The notes beneath the pieces were generated by a model that saw only the letters and a list, made by a program, of their open reading frames with translations, ran no database searches and was not told the DNA's origin. The position numbers and the translations under genes are program-made. Below, piece after piece: positions 43,541 to 52,269 of a DNA stretch of 64,000 bases. Origin of the DNA: Georgenia satyanarayanai (GTDB lineage Bacteria; Actinomycetota; Actinomycetes; Actinomycetales; Actinomycetaceae); assembly GCF_023715365.1 (NCBI RefSeq), contig NZ_JAMBNZ010000003.1, positions 1-64,000 on the forward strand, written 5' to 3'. Position 1 is the stretch's first letter; every line of letters starts with the position of its first letter.

Positions 43541-44695
43541 TCAGGCGGGCGCGACCGGTCCGAGGAGCACGGTGGCCCACGCGCGGTGGACCGACTCGTC
43601 GTCGCTCGGGTGGAAGATCCCGGCGAGGACGTCGCGGTACAGCCGGGAGAGCTCGCTGCGGCTGAAGTAGGACGAGCCGCCCGAGACGCGCACCGCCTTC
43701 TCGACGACGTCCTTGGCGGTCTCCGTCGCGCGCGTCTTGACGGCGGACAGCTGCGGCAGCCACAGCGGCCCGCGGTCCACCTGCTCGTCGACGTCGCGGG
43801 CGATCTGCGCGATCTGCGGGTAGATGCCGTCGAGCTCGATCGCGGCGTCGGCGAGCCGGTAGCGGATGTCGGGGTCGTGGGCGTAGGTGGCGCCGCCGGC
43901 GGCCATCGAGCGGCGCTTGCGCACCGTCTCGACGGCGACGTCGATCGCCCGCGCCGCGATACCGGTGTAGACGCTGGCGAGGAGGATCTCGAAGGCGGCG
44001 AAGATCCCGAAGACGAACGGGTCCGTCGTCGGGCCGGGCGCGATGCGGCGCACGATCCTCTCGGCGGGGGCGTGCGCACCGGACAGGACGGTGGTGCAGG
44101 ACTGGGAGGCGCGCATCCCCATCGCGTCCCAGTCCTCGCGCACCTCCACTCCCCCGCCGTCGCGGGTGACGAAGCCCCAGACGTTGCGGTCCTCCGCGCC
44201 GGTCCGGTCGGTGCCGAAGGTGCCCAGGCGGGTCCAGGCCGGGGAGAAGGAGGTGAAGATCTTCGTGCCGTGGAAGGAGTAGCCGCCCTCGCCGTCGGGC
44301 ACGGCGTCGCTCGCCGAGCCGAACAGGACGAGGTCGTTGCCGGCCTCGGAGACCCCGAAGGCGAAGATCTCCCCGGCGGCCGCCTGCTCGAGGATGAAGT
44401 CGCAGGAGTGGTCGCCGCGGGCCTGGACGGTGCGGGCCACCGCCACCCACACGTGGTGCATGTTGACGGCGAGCGCCGTCGCGGGTGCCGCGCCGGCCAG
44501 CCGCATCTGCTGGCGGGTCATCTCCTCCAGGCTGAGCCCGGCGCCCCCCAGCTCGGTGGGGACCATCGCGGTGAGGTAGCCGGCCCCGACGAGCTCGGCG
44601 AGGTCCTCGGTGAAGAAGATGTTCTCGCGGTCGTAGCCGGCCGCGCGGTCCCGGATCCGGTCGAGGAGGGCGTCGGGCAGCAGCTCGGTTGTCAT
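43541..44695 (-). CDS. Acyl-CoA dehydrogenase family protein
   Basis: 384 residues. N-terminal helical domain with LGGAGLSLEEMTRQQMRLA, a middle beta-domain (FAFGVSEAGND..., GTKIFTSFSPAWT), and a C-terminal four-helix domain with GGSSYFSRSELSRLYRDVLAGIFHPSDDES. The catalytic-base position of acyl-CoA dehydrogenases is not clearly conserved by eye. It could be a flavin monooxygenase/desulfurisation relative (DszC-like group). ATG 44695; TACGCT (44707-44702) is 6 nt upstream. Confidence 0.82.
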   Translation of the reverse strand: MTTELLPDALLDRIRDRAAGYDRENIFFTEDLAELVGAGYLTAMVPTELGGAGLSLEEMTRQQMRLAGAAPATALAVNMHHVWVAVARTVQARGDHSCDFILEQAAAGEIFAFGVSEAGNDLVLFGSASDAVPDGEGGYSFHGTKIFTSFSPAWTRLGTFGTDRTGAEDRNVWGFVTRDGGGVEVREDWDAMGMRASQSCTTVLSGAHAPAERIVRRIAPGPTTDPFVFGIFAAFEILLASVYTGIAARAIDVAVETVRKRRSMAAGGATYAHDPDIRYRLADAAIELDGIYPQIAQIARDVDEQVDRGPLWLPQLSAVKTRATETAKDVVEKAVRVSGGSSYFSRSELSRLYRDVLAGIFHPSDDESVHRAWATVLLGPVAPA

Positions 44696-44701
44696 GACCC
44701 G

Positions 44702-44707
44702 AGCGTA
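44702..44707 (-). promoter_or_regulatory. Probable -10 box of the leaderless acyl-CoA dehydrogenase gene
   Basis: TACGCT on the minus strand, 6 nt before ATG 44695. Confidence 0.4.
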
Positions 44708-44748
44708 GGTCCGTCGGCGGGCCTCTTCCCGTGGACGCGTCGAGGGGC

Positions 44749-44754
44749 TAGGTT
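44749..44754 (+). promoter_or_regulatory. Probable -10 box of the VWA-protein gene
   Basis: TAGGTT, 8 nt before ATG 44763. Confidence 0.4.
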
Positions 44755-44762
44755 CTGGCAGC

Positions 44763-46436
44763 ATGGCCGATGACGCGACGACGCGTGGCGGGGGCACCTT
44801 CGCGCGAGTCCTCGGCGCGCTCGTGGTCGTCGTCGTGCTCGCCCTGCTCGCCTGGGCCCTCCTGCGCGAGGACGGCGCCGCGCCCGCCGCGACCGGGACG
44901 CCGGCGCCCACGGGCGGCGGCTGCGCGCAGGAGCTCACCGTCCCGGTGACCACCACTCCGGACTTCGCTCCCGTCGTCGTGGCGGCCGCGGACCGGCTGG
45001 ATGACGAGGACCCGTGCACGACCTTCGCCGTCGCCACGAGCTCCTCGGCGGCCACGGCGGAGCAGGTCCGCAGCGGCGTCGTCCCCTCCCGGGTGTGGAT
45101 CCCCGACTCCGAGGTGTGGGTGGAGCGGGTCAACCAGGACCCGCAGGCTCCAGCGCTGACCGCCGGCCCGGTCCTCGCCACGACCCCCGTCCTCGTCGCC
45201 GTCCCGGCGACGCTGGCGGAGTCGACGGGCGCGGGCGGGACGCAGCCGTGGCGGGAGATCCTCACCGGCCCGCTCGTCCCGCGGATCGCCGACCCCGTGA
45301 CGTCGACGGCGAGCCTGCTCCTCCTCCACTCCGCCCACGCGGCGCTGCGCGGCACGCCCGAGGGCGACGAGCTCCTCGGCGCGGCCATGATCCAGATGTC
45401 CCGGCTCGTCGCCGACCCGGACCAGCTCCTCACCTACGCGGGCGATGACGCCGAGGCAGCACCCGCCGTCGTCGCCACCGAGCAGCAGGTCGCGGGGCAG
45501 CGCGCCGGCAACGTCGTCACCCCGCTGGAGGCCCTCGTCCCGGCCGAGGGGACCGGCGCCCTCACCTTCACGTGGGTGCCGCTGCCCGGCACCGACAACG
45601 GGGTGGGCATGCGCGGCGCGCTGGCCGCGCTCGAGGAGGCCCTCACCGACGAGGCCGGTGCGGCGGACGTGAGGGCGGCCGGTTTCCGGGCCCCCGGAGA
45701 CGACACCGGGCCGCAGCTCCCCGGCATCCCCGCGGACGCGGTCGCCCCGCTGCCGCAGCCGACGGCGGCCGAGACTGACGCCGTCGTGACGGTGTGGCGC
45801 ACCGTCGCAGTCGACATGCGCATGCTCGCCGTCATCGACGTCTCCGGCTCGATGCTGCAACCGGCCGGCGACCAGACGCGGATCGCCCTCGCCGGCGCCT
45901 CCGCCCAGACCGCGCTGAACGTCTTCCCGCTGAGCTCCCAGGTGGGACTGTGGGTGTTCTCCACCGACCACCCCGGCGGCACCGACTGGACCGAGCTCGC
46001 ACCGATCGCCCCGCTCCACGGCGAGGAGGGAGGCGGCGGGCACCGCGAGGAGCTGCTCGCCGCCACCGACACTCTCGCCGAGCACGCGCGCCCCGGCGGG
46101 GACACCGGCCTGTACGACACCGTGCTCGCCGCCTACCGGCAGGTGCAGGACACCTACGAGCCCGGGTACGTGAACTCCGTCGTCCTCCTCACCGACGGCG
46201 TCAACGAGGACGACGACGGCATCTCCCTGGACGAGCTCCTCGCGGAGCTGCAGGCCCGGATCGACCCGAGCCGGCCGATCCCCGTCATCACCGTCGGCAT
46301 GGGGCCCGGCGCCGACGAGGAGGTGCTGCGGCTCATCGCCGCCCAGACCGGTGGGCGCAGCTACCTCGCGCGCGACCCCGCCGACATCCGCACCGTCTTC
46401 GTCGACGCGCTCACCCACCGCCCCCGCCCCGGGTAG
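44763..46436 (+). CDS. Membrane-anchored solute-binding-like protein fused to a von Willebrand A domain
   Basis: 557 residues. One N-terminal membrane helix (about 14-34) and an extracellular domain (about 55-320) resembling the bacterial extracellular solute-binding fold (VWIPDSEVWVERV, LATTPVLVAVP, a segment found in type-2 binding proteins). A VWA domain (about 355-550) has the intact metal site DVSGSM and LLTDGVNED. The combination occurs in several actinobacterial surface proteins; ligand and partner are unknown. No transporter genes are adjacent. Confidence 0.85.
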   Translation: MADDATTRGGGTFARVLGALVVVVVLALLAWALLREDGAAPAATGTPAPTGGGCAQELTVPVTTTPDFAPVVVAAADRLDDEDPCTTFAVATSSSAATAEQVRSGVVPSRVWIPDSEVWVERVNQDPQAPALTAGPVLATTPVLVAVPATLAESTGAGGTQPWREILTGPLVPRIADPVTSTASLLLLHSAHAALRGTPEGDELLGAAMIQMSRLVADPDQLLTYAGDDAEAAPAVVATEQQVAGQRAGNVVTPLEALVPAEGTGALTFTWVPLPGTDNGVGMRGALAALEEALTDEAGAADVRAAGFRAPGDDTGPQLPGIPADAVAPLPQPTAAETDAVVTVWRTVAVDMRMLAVIDVSGSMLQPAGDQTRIALAGASAQTALNVFPLSSQVGLWVFSTDHPGGTDWTELAPIAPLHGEEGGGGHREELLAATDTLAEHARPGGDTGLYDTVLAAYRQVQDTYEPGYVNSVVLLTDGVNEDDDGISLDELLAELQARIDPSRPIPVITVGMGPGADEEVLRLIAAQTGGRSYLARDPADIRTVFVDALTHRPRPG

Positions 46437-46516
46437 GGCGCCGGCCACGAGGTGCCGCTGGGCCCGCCGTCGCGCGGCGCGCCGTCCTTCGTGCTTCCGT
46501 ATGTGCAGGAGGCCCG

Positions 46517-47539
46517 ATGGCGCAGCAGGCAGTCCCGGACCGGACCGCGACGAGAGCGGGACGACGCCCGTCGCGGCGCTTCATGATGAGCAAGGCGTTG
46601 CGCGACTTCCTCGCCGACGAGTGCCTGGACCGGTCCGCGGCGCTGACGCTCTTCTCCGTCCTCGCGATCCCTCCGCTCGTCATCATGCTCACCTCCGTGC
46701 TCGCCCTCGCCGGGCAGGGACCGGCGAGCACCGACACGATGCTCGAGATCGTCAGCCAGCTCGCCCCGGACGAGGACGCGCTCGACGTCATCAGCGAGCC
46801 CGTCCGTTCCGTGCTCGAGCACCCCGCGGCGGGGTGGACGCTCGCGCTCGGCGTCGGGTCCTCGCTGTGGATCGCGGCCGGCTACGTCGGTTCCTTCGGC
46901 CGGGCGATGAACCGGATCTACGGCGTCGAGGAGGGACGCCCGGCGCTGCAGCTGATCGGCTGGCACCTGCTCACCACACTCGTCCTCGTCGTCTTCGCCA
47001 CCCTCGTCACGCTGTTCGCGGTCGTGTCGGGCCCGGTCGCCCGGGCCGTCGGCCAGACGCTGGAGGTGGAGGCGTCGGTCACCGTGTGGGAGCTGGCCCG
47101 CTGGCCGGTCGTGCTGCTCGCCGGGCTCGTCGTCATCTCCCTGCTCTACTTCACGACGCCGAACGTCCGGTACCAGCGCTTCCGGCTCGTCTCCCCCGGC
47201 TCGCTCCTGGCGCTGGGCATCGCGCTCGTCGCGTCCTTCGGCTTCCAGCTCTACCTGCGGCTCGCCGGGTACTTCGAGACGACCTACGGCGCGACCCTGG
47301 CGGGCATCGTCGTCCTCGTCCTGTGGCTGTGGCTCATCAACATCTCCCTCCTCCTCGGCGCCGAGCTCGACCGCGAGCTGGCCCGGGCCCGCCAGCTCGT
47401 CAGCGGCGTCGAGGCCGACCGCCGCATCCAGGTGGACGTCCGCGACGAGCGCGCCAGCCACCGCGCCGCAGCCCGTCGCACCGCCGACGAGGCGCGGGCC
47501 CGCAGCCTGCGCGAGTCGTGGACGGACGGGCGGGAGTAG
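46517..47539 (+). CDS. YihY/BrkB-family inner membrane protein
   Basis: 340 residues with about six helices. Characteristic elements: LRDFLADECLDRSAALTLFSVLAIPPL, SLWIAAGYVGSFGRAMNRIYGVEE, and LLYFTTPNVRYQRFRLVSPGSLLA. The family was once called ribonuclease BN by mistake; its true role is unclear. A charged cytoplasmic tail of about 55 residues follows. ATG 46517 with GGAGG (46508-46512). Confidence 0.88.
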   Translation: MAQQAVPDRTATRAGRRPSRRFMMSKALRDFLADECLDRSAALTLFSVLAIPPLVIMLTSVLALAGQGPASTDTMLEIVSQLAPDEDALDVISEPVRSVLEHPAAGWTLALGVGSSLWIAAGYVGSFGRAMNRIYGVEEGRPALQLIGWHLLTTLVLVVFATLVTLFAVVSGPVARAVGQTLEVEASVTVWELARWPVVLLAGLVVISLLYFTTPNVRYQRFRLVSPGSLLALGIALVASFGFQLYLRLAGYFETTYGATLAGIVVLVLWLWLINISLLLGAELDRELARARQLVSGVEADRRIQVDVRDERASHRAAARRTADEARARSLRESWTDGRE

Positions 47540-47613
47540 CCGCCCACGTCACGCCCCGGTCCCGGTCCGGTCACGGTTCGGCCACCCCGGTGCCACCCAC
47601 GGCCAGAAGTCGC

Positions 47614-47619
47614 TACGGT
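47614..47619 (+). promoter_or_regulatory. Probable -10 box of the leaderless DUF4349 gene
   Basis: TACGGT, 6 nt before ATG 47626. Confidence 0.45.
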
Positions 47620-47625
47620 CCGGGC

Positions 47626-48450
47626 ATGAGACTCCTGCGGACAGCGGTGCTCGGCCTGATGGTCCTGCTCGGCCTCGTCGCGTGCTCGGGTGGCAGCGCC
47701 GACGACAGCGGCGGCGCGCAGAGCGAGGCGGGCGGCGCCGACATGGCCGTGGAGGAGGCCGCCGACTCGGACCCGGGCCCGCGGGAGGTCGTGACGACGG
47801 GTTCCCTCACGCTCGTCGCCGCGGACCCGCTCACCGCGATGGACGAGGTCGTCGGGCTCGTCGAGGGGGTGGGCGGCTACGTCGAGGAGCGCGCCGAGCA
47901 CGCGGCCACGGACGAGGCCGAGGCCTCGGGCTGGCTCACCGTCCGCGTCCCCGCGGCCGAGCTCACCGGCGTCATCGACGGCCTCGAGGCCGTCGGCGAG
48001 ACGCTGGACCTGTCGATCTCCTCCGAGGACGTCACCCGTCAGGGGCGCGACCTCGACGCCCGCATCGCCGCCCTGGAGACCTCGACCGAGCGGCTCCTCG
48101 GCCTCATGGCCGAGGCCGACTCGAGCCAGACGCTCCTCGCCGCGGAGGACGCGCTGAGCGAGCGGCAGTCCGAGCTCGAGGCGCTGCAGGCCGAGCGCGC
48201 CCACCTCAGCGAGCAGGTCGCGATGTCCTCGCTCCACGTGAGCGTCGGCGCGGACAGTCCCGTCCAGCTCGCCACCGGCGGCTTCGTCGGCGGCCTGCAG
48301 GACGGCTGGGCCGCGCTCGTCGGCTTCGCCGGCGGGCTGCTCGTCGTCCTCGGAGCAGTCCTGCCGTGGCTCGTCGCCCTGGGGGTGCCGCTCGCCGTCG
48401 TCGTCGTCGCGCTGCGCCGTCGCCGGCGCCGGGAGCCGGCGACGGCCTAG
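47626..48450 (+). CDS. DUF4349 lipoprotein
   Basis: 274 residues. Signal with lipobox LVAC (Cys20), a Gly/Ser/Asp-rich linker, then the DUF4349 domain: EVVTTGSLTLVAADP, VGGYVEERAEHA, SSEDVTRQGRDLDARIAALE. A coiled-coil-like segment (about 140-195) and a C-terminal membrane helix (about 235-260) end in RRRRRREP. The function is unknown; the layout suggests a surface protein held at both ends of the domain. A TACGGT box is 6 nt upstream. Confidence 0.88.
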   Translation: MRLLRTAVLGLMVLLGLVACSGGSADDSGGAQSEAGGADMAVEEAADSDPGPREVVTTGSLTLVAADPLTAMDEVVGLVEGVGGYVEERAEHAATDEAEASGWLTVRVPAAELTGVIDGLEAVGETLDLSISSEDVTRQGRDLDARIAALETSTERLLGLMAEADSSQTLLAAEDALSERQSELEALQAERAHLSEQVAMSSLHVSVGADSPVQLATGGFVGGLQDGWAALVGFAGGLLVVLGAVLPWLVALGVPLAVVVVALRRRRRREPATA

Positions 48451-48455
48451 CGCCG

Positions 48456-49994
48456 TCAGAGGCGCTTGACCAGCGGGAAGGTGATCGTCTCGCGGATGCC
48501 GTGGCCGGTGAGGGCCATGAGGAGGCGGTCGATGCCCATCCCCATGCCACCGGCCGGCGGCATGCCCTGCTCCATCGCCTGGAGGAAGTCCTCGTCCAGG
48601 ACCATGGCCTCCGGGTCACCCGCGGCGGCAACGAGCGCCTGCGCCGCGAAGCGCTCGCGCTGGACGACCGGGTCGACGAGCTCGGAGTAGGCGGTGGCGA
48701 GCTCGAAGCCGCGCACGTACAGGTCCCACTTCTCCACGACGCCCGGCACCGAGCGGTGCTCGCGGGTGAGCGGGGAGGTGTCCACGGGGTAGTCGCGGAC
48801 GAAGGTCGGGGCGTGGAGGTGGTCGCCCACGAGGTGCTCCCACAGCTCCTCGACGACCTTGCCGGGCGTGTAGTGCGGGGCGACGGGCACCTCCAGACGC
48901 TCGGCGTGGCGGGTGAGCTCCGCGAGCGAGGTCTGCGGGGTGACCTCCTCACCGAGGGCGGCGCTGAGCGAGGGGAACAGGGACAGCTCGTCCCACTCGC
49001 CCCCGAGCTCGTACTCGCTGCCGTCCGCCAGGGGCACGGTGGTGGTCCCCAAGGCGTCCTGCGCGGCCTGCTGGACGAGGTCGCGGGTGAGCTCGGCCAT
49101 CGTGTCGTACGAGCCGTAGGCCTCGTAGGCCTCGAGCATGGCGAACTCCGGGGAGTGGCTGGAGTCGGCGCCCTCGTTGCGGAAGTTGCGGTTGATCTCG
49201 AAGACACGGTCGATCCCGCCCACGACGGCCCGCTTGAGGAAGAGCTCGGGCGCGATACGGAGGTAGAGCTCGACGTCGTAGGCGTTCATGTGGGTGGCGA
49301 AGGGGCGTGCGGCCGCCCCACCGGGCTGCACCTGGAGCATCGGCGTCTCGATCTCGAGGAAGTCGCGCTCGTCGAGGTGGCGGCGCAGCGACCTCACGAC
49401 GGCGGCACGGGTGCGGACCATGTCGCGGGCGGCCGGGCGCATGATGAGGTCGAGGTGGCGGCGGCGCACGCGCCCCTCCTCGGAGAGCGCGACCTGCTCG
49501 CCGTCCTCGGTCTCGTAGGTCTTGGGCAGCGGGCGCAGGGACTTGGCGGCCAGCCGGTAGGAGTCGGCGAAGATGCTCAGCTCCCCGCGGCGGGAGGCGA
49601 TGACGCGGCCCTGGACGAAGAGGTGGTCACCGAGGTCGACGTCGGCCTTGAAGGAGGCCAGCGCCTCCTCCCCGACCTCCGCGCGGGAGAGCATCGCCTG
49701 CAGGCGCGTGCCGTCCCCGCTCTGGAGCGTGACGAAGCACAGCTTGCCCGTGTTGCGCAGGTACATGACCCGCCCGGCGACGCCGACGACGTCGTCGGTC
49801 TCCTCCCCGGCGGCGAGTCCGGCGTACCTCGCCCGGACGGCGGGGATCGTCGTCGTCACCGGGAGGGTGACAGGGTAGGGGTCGACACCCTCGGCCAGCA
49901 TCCGGGCGCGCTTCTCGGCACGCACCCGGACCTGCTCGGGAACGTCCTGGTCGTGGTCCTCGGGGGCCGGCACGGTGGGGGTCGTCTCACTCAC
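48456..49994 (-). CDS. lysS: Lysyl-tRNA synthetase, class II
   Basis: 512 residues. N-terminal OB-fold anticodon domain (about 65-170). The class II core has motif 2 [20 protein letters not shown] and motif 3 [14 protein letters not shown]. This is the free enzyme, without the N-terminal membrane region of LysX-type proteins. GTG 49994 is supported by TAGGAT (50006-50001) 6 nt upstream. It is convergent with the DUF4349 gene. Confidence 0.96.
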   Translation of the reverse strand: MSETTPTVPAPEDHDQDVPEQVRVRAEKRARMLAEGVDPYPVTLPVTTTIPAVRARYAGLAAGEETDDVVGVAGRVMYLRNTGKLCFVTLQSGDGTRLQAMLSRAEVGEEALASFKADVDLGDHLFVQGRVIASRRGELSIFADSYRLAAKSLRPLPKTYETEDGEQVALSEEGRVRRRHLDLIMRPAARDMVRTRAAVVRSLRRHLDERDFLEIETPMLQVQPGGAAARPFATHMNAYDVELYLRIAPELFLKRAVVGGIDRVFEINRNFRNEGADSSHSPEFAMLEAYEAYGSYDTMAELTRDLVQQAAQDALGTTTVPLADGSEYELGGEWDELSLFPSLSAALGEEVTPQTSLAELTRHAERLEVPVAPHYTPGKVVEELWEHLVGDHLHAPTFVRDYPVDTSPLTREHRSVPGVVEKWDLYVRGFELATAYSELVDPVVQRERFAAQALVAAAGDPEAMVLDEDFLQAMEQGMPPAGGMGMGIDRLLMALTGHGIRETITFPLVKRL

Positions 49995-50000
49995 CCCCCG

Positions 50001-50006
50001 ATCCTA
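50001..50006 (-). promoter_or_regulatory. Probable -10 box of the leaderless lysS promoter
   Basis: TAGGAT on the minus strand, 6 nt before GTG 49994. Confidence 0.5.
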
Positions 50007-50087
50007 TCCAGCAGCACGTCGGGGCCGGGCCCGGCGCTATCCTCGTCCGGACGCGCCGGGCCGAGGCGGCGCACGAGGGGATGGGTG

Positions 50088-50780
50088 ATGGGCGCGACGA
50101 GCATCGGCGCGACAGGCGACGCAGAGCCCGGTCCCGGCGCGGACGCCGTCAGCCAGCCCGGCCTCTTCGACATCCCCCCGGGTGCTCGCCGCACGCCCGT
50201 GCGGGTGGTGCTTCTCACCGGGCCCTCGGGCTCGGGCAAGACCTCGCTCACCGGCCGGCTCGGCCTGCCGGTGGTCTCGCTGGACGACTTCTACCGCGAC
50301 GGCGACCACCCCGAGCTGCCGCGCCGGTACGGGATCGTCGACTGGGACGATCCGCGCAGCTGGGACCGCGAGGGGGCGCTGGCCGCGCTCCTCGAGATCG
50401 CCCGCACCGGCCGCGCGGAGGTGCCGCTCTACGACATCCCGACCAACCGGCGCACGACGATCACCCAGTTCGACGCCGGCGGCAGCCCCATCGTGCTCGC
50501 CGAGGGCATCTTCGCCGCCGAGCTCATCGCCGAGTGCCGCGACGAGGACATCCTCGCGGACGCGCTGTGCCTGTGGCGCCCGCGCCTGCAGACCTTCTGG
50601 TTCCGGCTCCTGCGCGACCTCGGCGAGGCCCGCAAGCCCCCGCTCACGCTGCTGCGCCGCGGCCTCAACCTTGCGCGCATCGAGCCGGGGAAGGTCGCCG
50701 AGCTCGAGCGTCGCGGCGCCCGCAGGATGCGCGTTGCCGAGGCCGAGCAGTACATCCGCTCGCTGGCCACCCACCCCTAG
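50088..50780 (+). CDS. Uridine-kinase-like P-loop protein
   Basis: 230 residues. Walker A LTGPSGSGKTSL (about 42-53), substrate region LDDFYRDGDHPELP, YDIPTNRRT, and LAEGIFAAELI (Walker B-like). It resembles uridine kinases, but the C-terminal half (LWRPRLQTFWFRLLRDLGEARKPP) differs from Udk, so the substrate is open. ATG 50088 follows GAGGGG (50075-50080). A CATATG repeat begins two bases after its stop. Confidence 0.82.
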   Translation: MGATSIGATGDAEPGPGADAVSQPGLFDIPPGARRTPVRVVLLTGPSGSGKTSLTGRLGLPVVSLDDFYRDGDHPELPRRYGIVDWDDPRSWDREGALAALLEIARTGRAEVPLYDIPTNRRTTITQFDAGGSPIVLAEGIFAAELIAECRDEDILADALCLWRPRLQTFWFRLLRDLGEARKPPLTLLRRGLNLARIEPGKVAELERRGARRMRVAEAEQYIRSLATHP

Positions 50781-50781
50781 T

Positions 50782-50844
50782 CCGCATATGCGGGAAAAGC
50801 ACGGCCTCGGCGCGCGTGACACCGCACTTTTCGCGCATATGCGG
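50782..50844. repeat. CATATG inverted repeat, copy A
   Basis: 18-nt arms (50782-50799 and 50827-50844) with one mismatch, each carrying CCGCATATGCG and an A4/T4 tract; 27-nt centre. Between the convergent udk-like and AEC genes. The T-run position would let it act as a terminator. Confidence 0.8.
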
Positions 50845-50858
50845 AGAGGGGGCGGTGG

Positions 50859-51779
50859 TCATGCGAGGAGGGCGGTGATCGCGAGGATCACCGGGACCGA
50901 GCCGATCGTCGAGAGGAAGATCGCGTCACGGGCCAGGACGACGCCGCGGTCGTAGCGGCTGGCGACGACGAAGACGTTCTGCGCCGTGGGGAGCGCCGCC
51001 AGCACGGCGACGGCGTAGAGGGCGGTGTCCTGCAGGCCCAGCGCCATGCCGATGAGGTACGCGAGGGCGGGCTGGACGAGGAGCTTGAGCCCGACGACGA
51101 GCACGAGCTCACGCGCCGGCGAGCCCGCCCCCGGCCTGGGACCCAGCCGCAGCGAGACCCCGTAGGCGAGCAGCATCGCCGGCACGGCCATCCCGCCGAG
51201 GAGGTCGACGGGCGCGCGGACGATGCTGGGCAGCTGCAGCCCGGTGAGCGCGAGGACGAGCCCGAGCACCGCGCCGAGCATGAGCGGGTTGCGGGCCGTG
51301 CGCAGGGCGAGGCGCCGCGCCCCCGTCCCGCCTCCGGACGTCGTCCGGTCGAGGACCGCGAGGGCGAGCGGCTGCAGCACGACGAGCTGGAGGAGGATGA
51401 CGGGCGCGACGAGCGCGGCGTCCCCGAGCACGTACGCCGCGACCGGCAGGCCGAGGTTCGCGGCGTTGACGTACATCGAGCACAGCGCGGCAACGACCGT
51501 CTCCGGTGCCGGCCGCCGCGCGACCACCCGCGACACGAGCAGGTAGAGGGTCAGCGCCCCGGCGACGGCGCCCGCGGTCGCCACGAGGTTGGCCGAGAAG
51601 ACGGCGCGGACGTCGGCGTCGGCGACGACCGTGAGCAGCAGCGCGGGGCTGGCCACCCAGAAGGCCAGCCGGACGAGCATCGTCTGGCTGGCGTAGGTGA
51701 GGAAGCCGACGTGCGCGAGGACGGCGCCGAGGGCGATGAGCGCTGCGAGCGCGGCGAAGCCCTCGAGGACGCCGATCAC
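50859..51779 (-). CDS. AEC-family (auxin-efflux-carrier-like) transporter
   Basis: 306 residues with about ten helices in two five-helix halves. The N-terminal AALAALIALGAVLAHVGFLT and the central MYVNAANLGLPVAAYVLG (Asn-rich crossing) are typical of the family. The substrate is unknown; relatives move organic acids. Start GTG 51779, one base after the panD stop, so it is probably the last gene of the pan operon. Confidence 0.85.
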   Translation of the reverse strand: MIGVLEGFAALAALIALGAVLAHVGFLTYASQTMLVRLAFWVASPALLLTVVADADVRAVFSANLVATAGAVAGALTLYLLVSRVVARRPAPETVVAALCSMYVNAANLGLPVAAYVLGDAALVAPVILLQLVVLQPLALAVLDRTTSGGGTGARRLALRTARNPLMLGAVLGLVLALTGLQLPSIVRAPVDLLGGMAVPAMLLAYGVSLRLGPRPGAGSPARELVLVVGLKLLVQPALAYLIGMALGLQDTALYAVAVLAALPTAQNVFVVASRYDRGVVLARDAIFLSTIGSVPVILAITALLA

Positions 51780-51780
51780 C

Positions 51781-52269
51781 TCAGCGTGGCCCGGTGACTG
51801 CCTCGGCGCGGTAGTCGGCGAAGGGGACGCCGCTGGGCTCGACGTGGTAAGGCACCTCGTCCGCCGCGGCGGGCAGCTGAGCCGGCTCCTGGCCGACGTC
51901 GAGGATGCGGTTGCGCTCATCGACGAGGACGACCGACGGCTCGTAGCTGCGCGCGTCGGCGTCGCTGAGCATGCCGTAGGCGATGAGGATGACGAGGTCG
52001 CCGGGGTGGACGTGGTGGGCGGCCGCCCCGTTGATCTGGATGTCGCCCCTGCCCCGCTCTCCCGGGATGACGTAGGTGGTGAGCCGCGAACCGTTGGTGA
52101 TGTCGACGACGTCGACCCGCTGGCCGGGCAGGAGGTCCGCGGCGTCCAGCAGGTCGGCGTCCACGGTGACGGAGCCGACGTAGTGGAGGTCGGCCGCGGT
52201 CACGGTGGCGCGGTGGATCTTGCCGATGAGCATGGGGCGCTGCAGCGAGCTGGGCGCTGGCATCGTCAC
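51781..52269 (-). CDS. panD: Aspartate 1-decarboxylase PanD
   Basis: 162 residues. A pyruvoyl enzyme making beta-alanine for pantothenate. The self-cleavage site is Gly32-Ser33 in [10 protein letters not shown], and the catalytic Lys is in [12 protein letters not shown]. The C-terminal extension of about 20 residues ([21 protein letters not shown]) is like that of actinobacterial PanD. GTG 52269 overlaps the panC stop (GTGA); ATG 52263 or 52233 are alternatives. Confidence 0.94.
   Translation of the reverse strand: MTMPAPSSLQRPMLIGKIHRATVTAADLHYVGSVTVDADLLDAADLLPGQRVDVVDITNGSRLTTYVIPGERGRGDIQINGAAAHHVHPGDLVILIAYGMLSDADARSYEPSVVLVDERNRILDVGQEPAQLPAAADEVPYHVEPSGVPFADYRAEAVTGPR

Noticed and set aside
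47682-50087. Long upstream extension of the udk-like frame on the plus strand
   Set aside because: It is antisense to lysS and out of frame with the DUF4349 gene; the real start is ATG 50088 with a Shine-Dalgarno.
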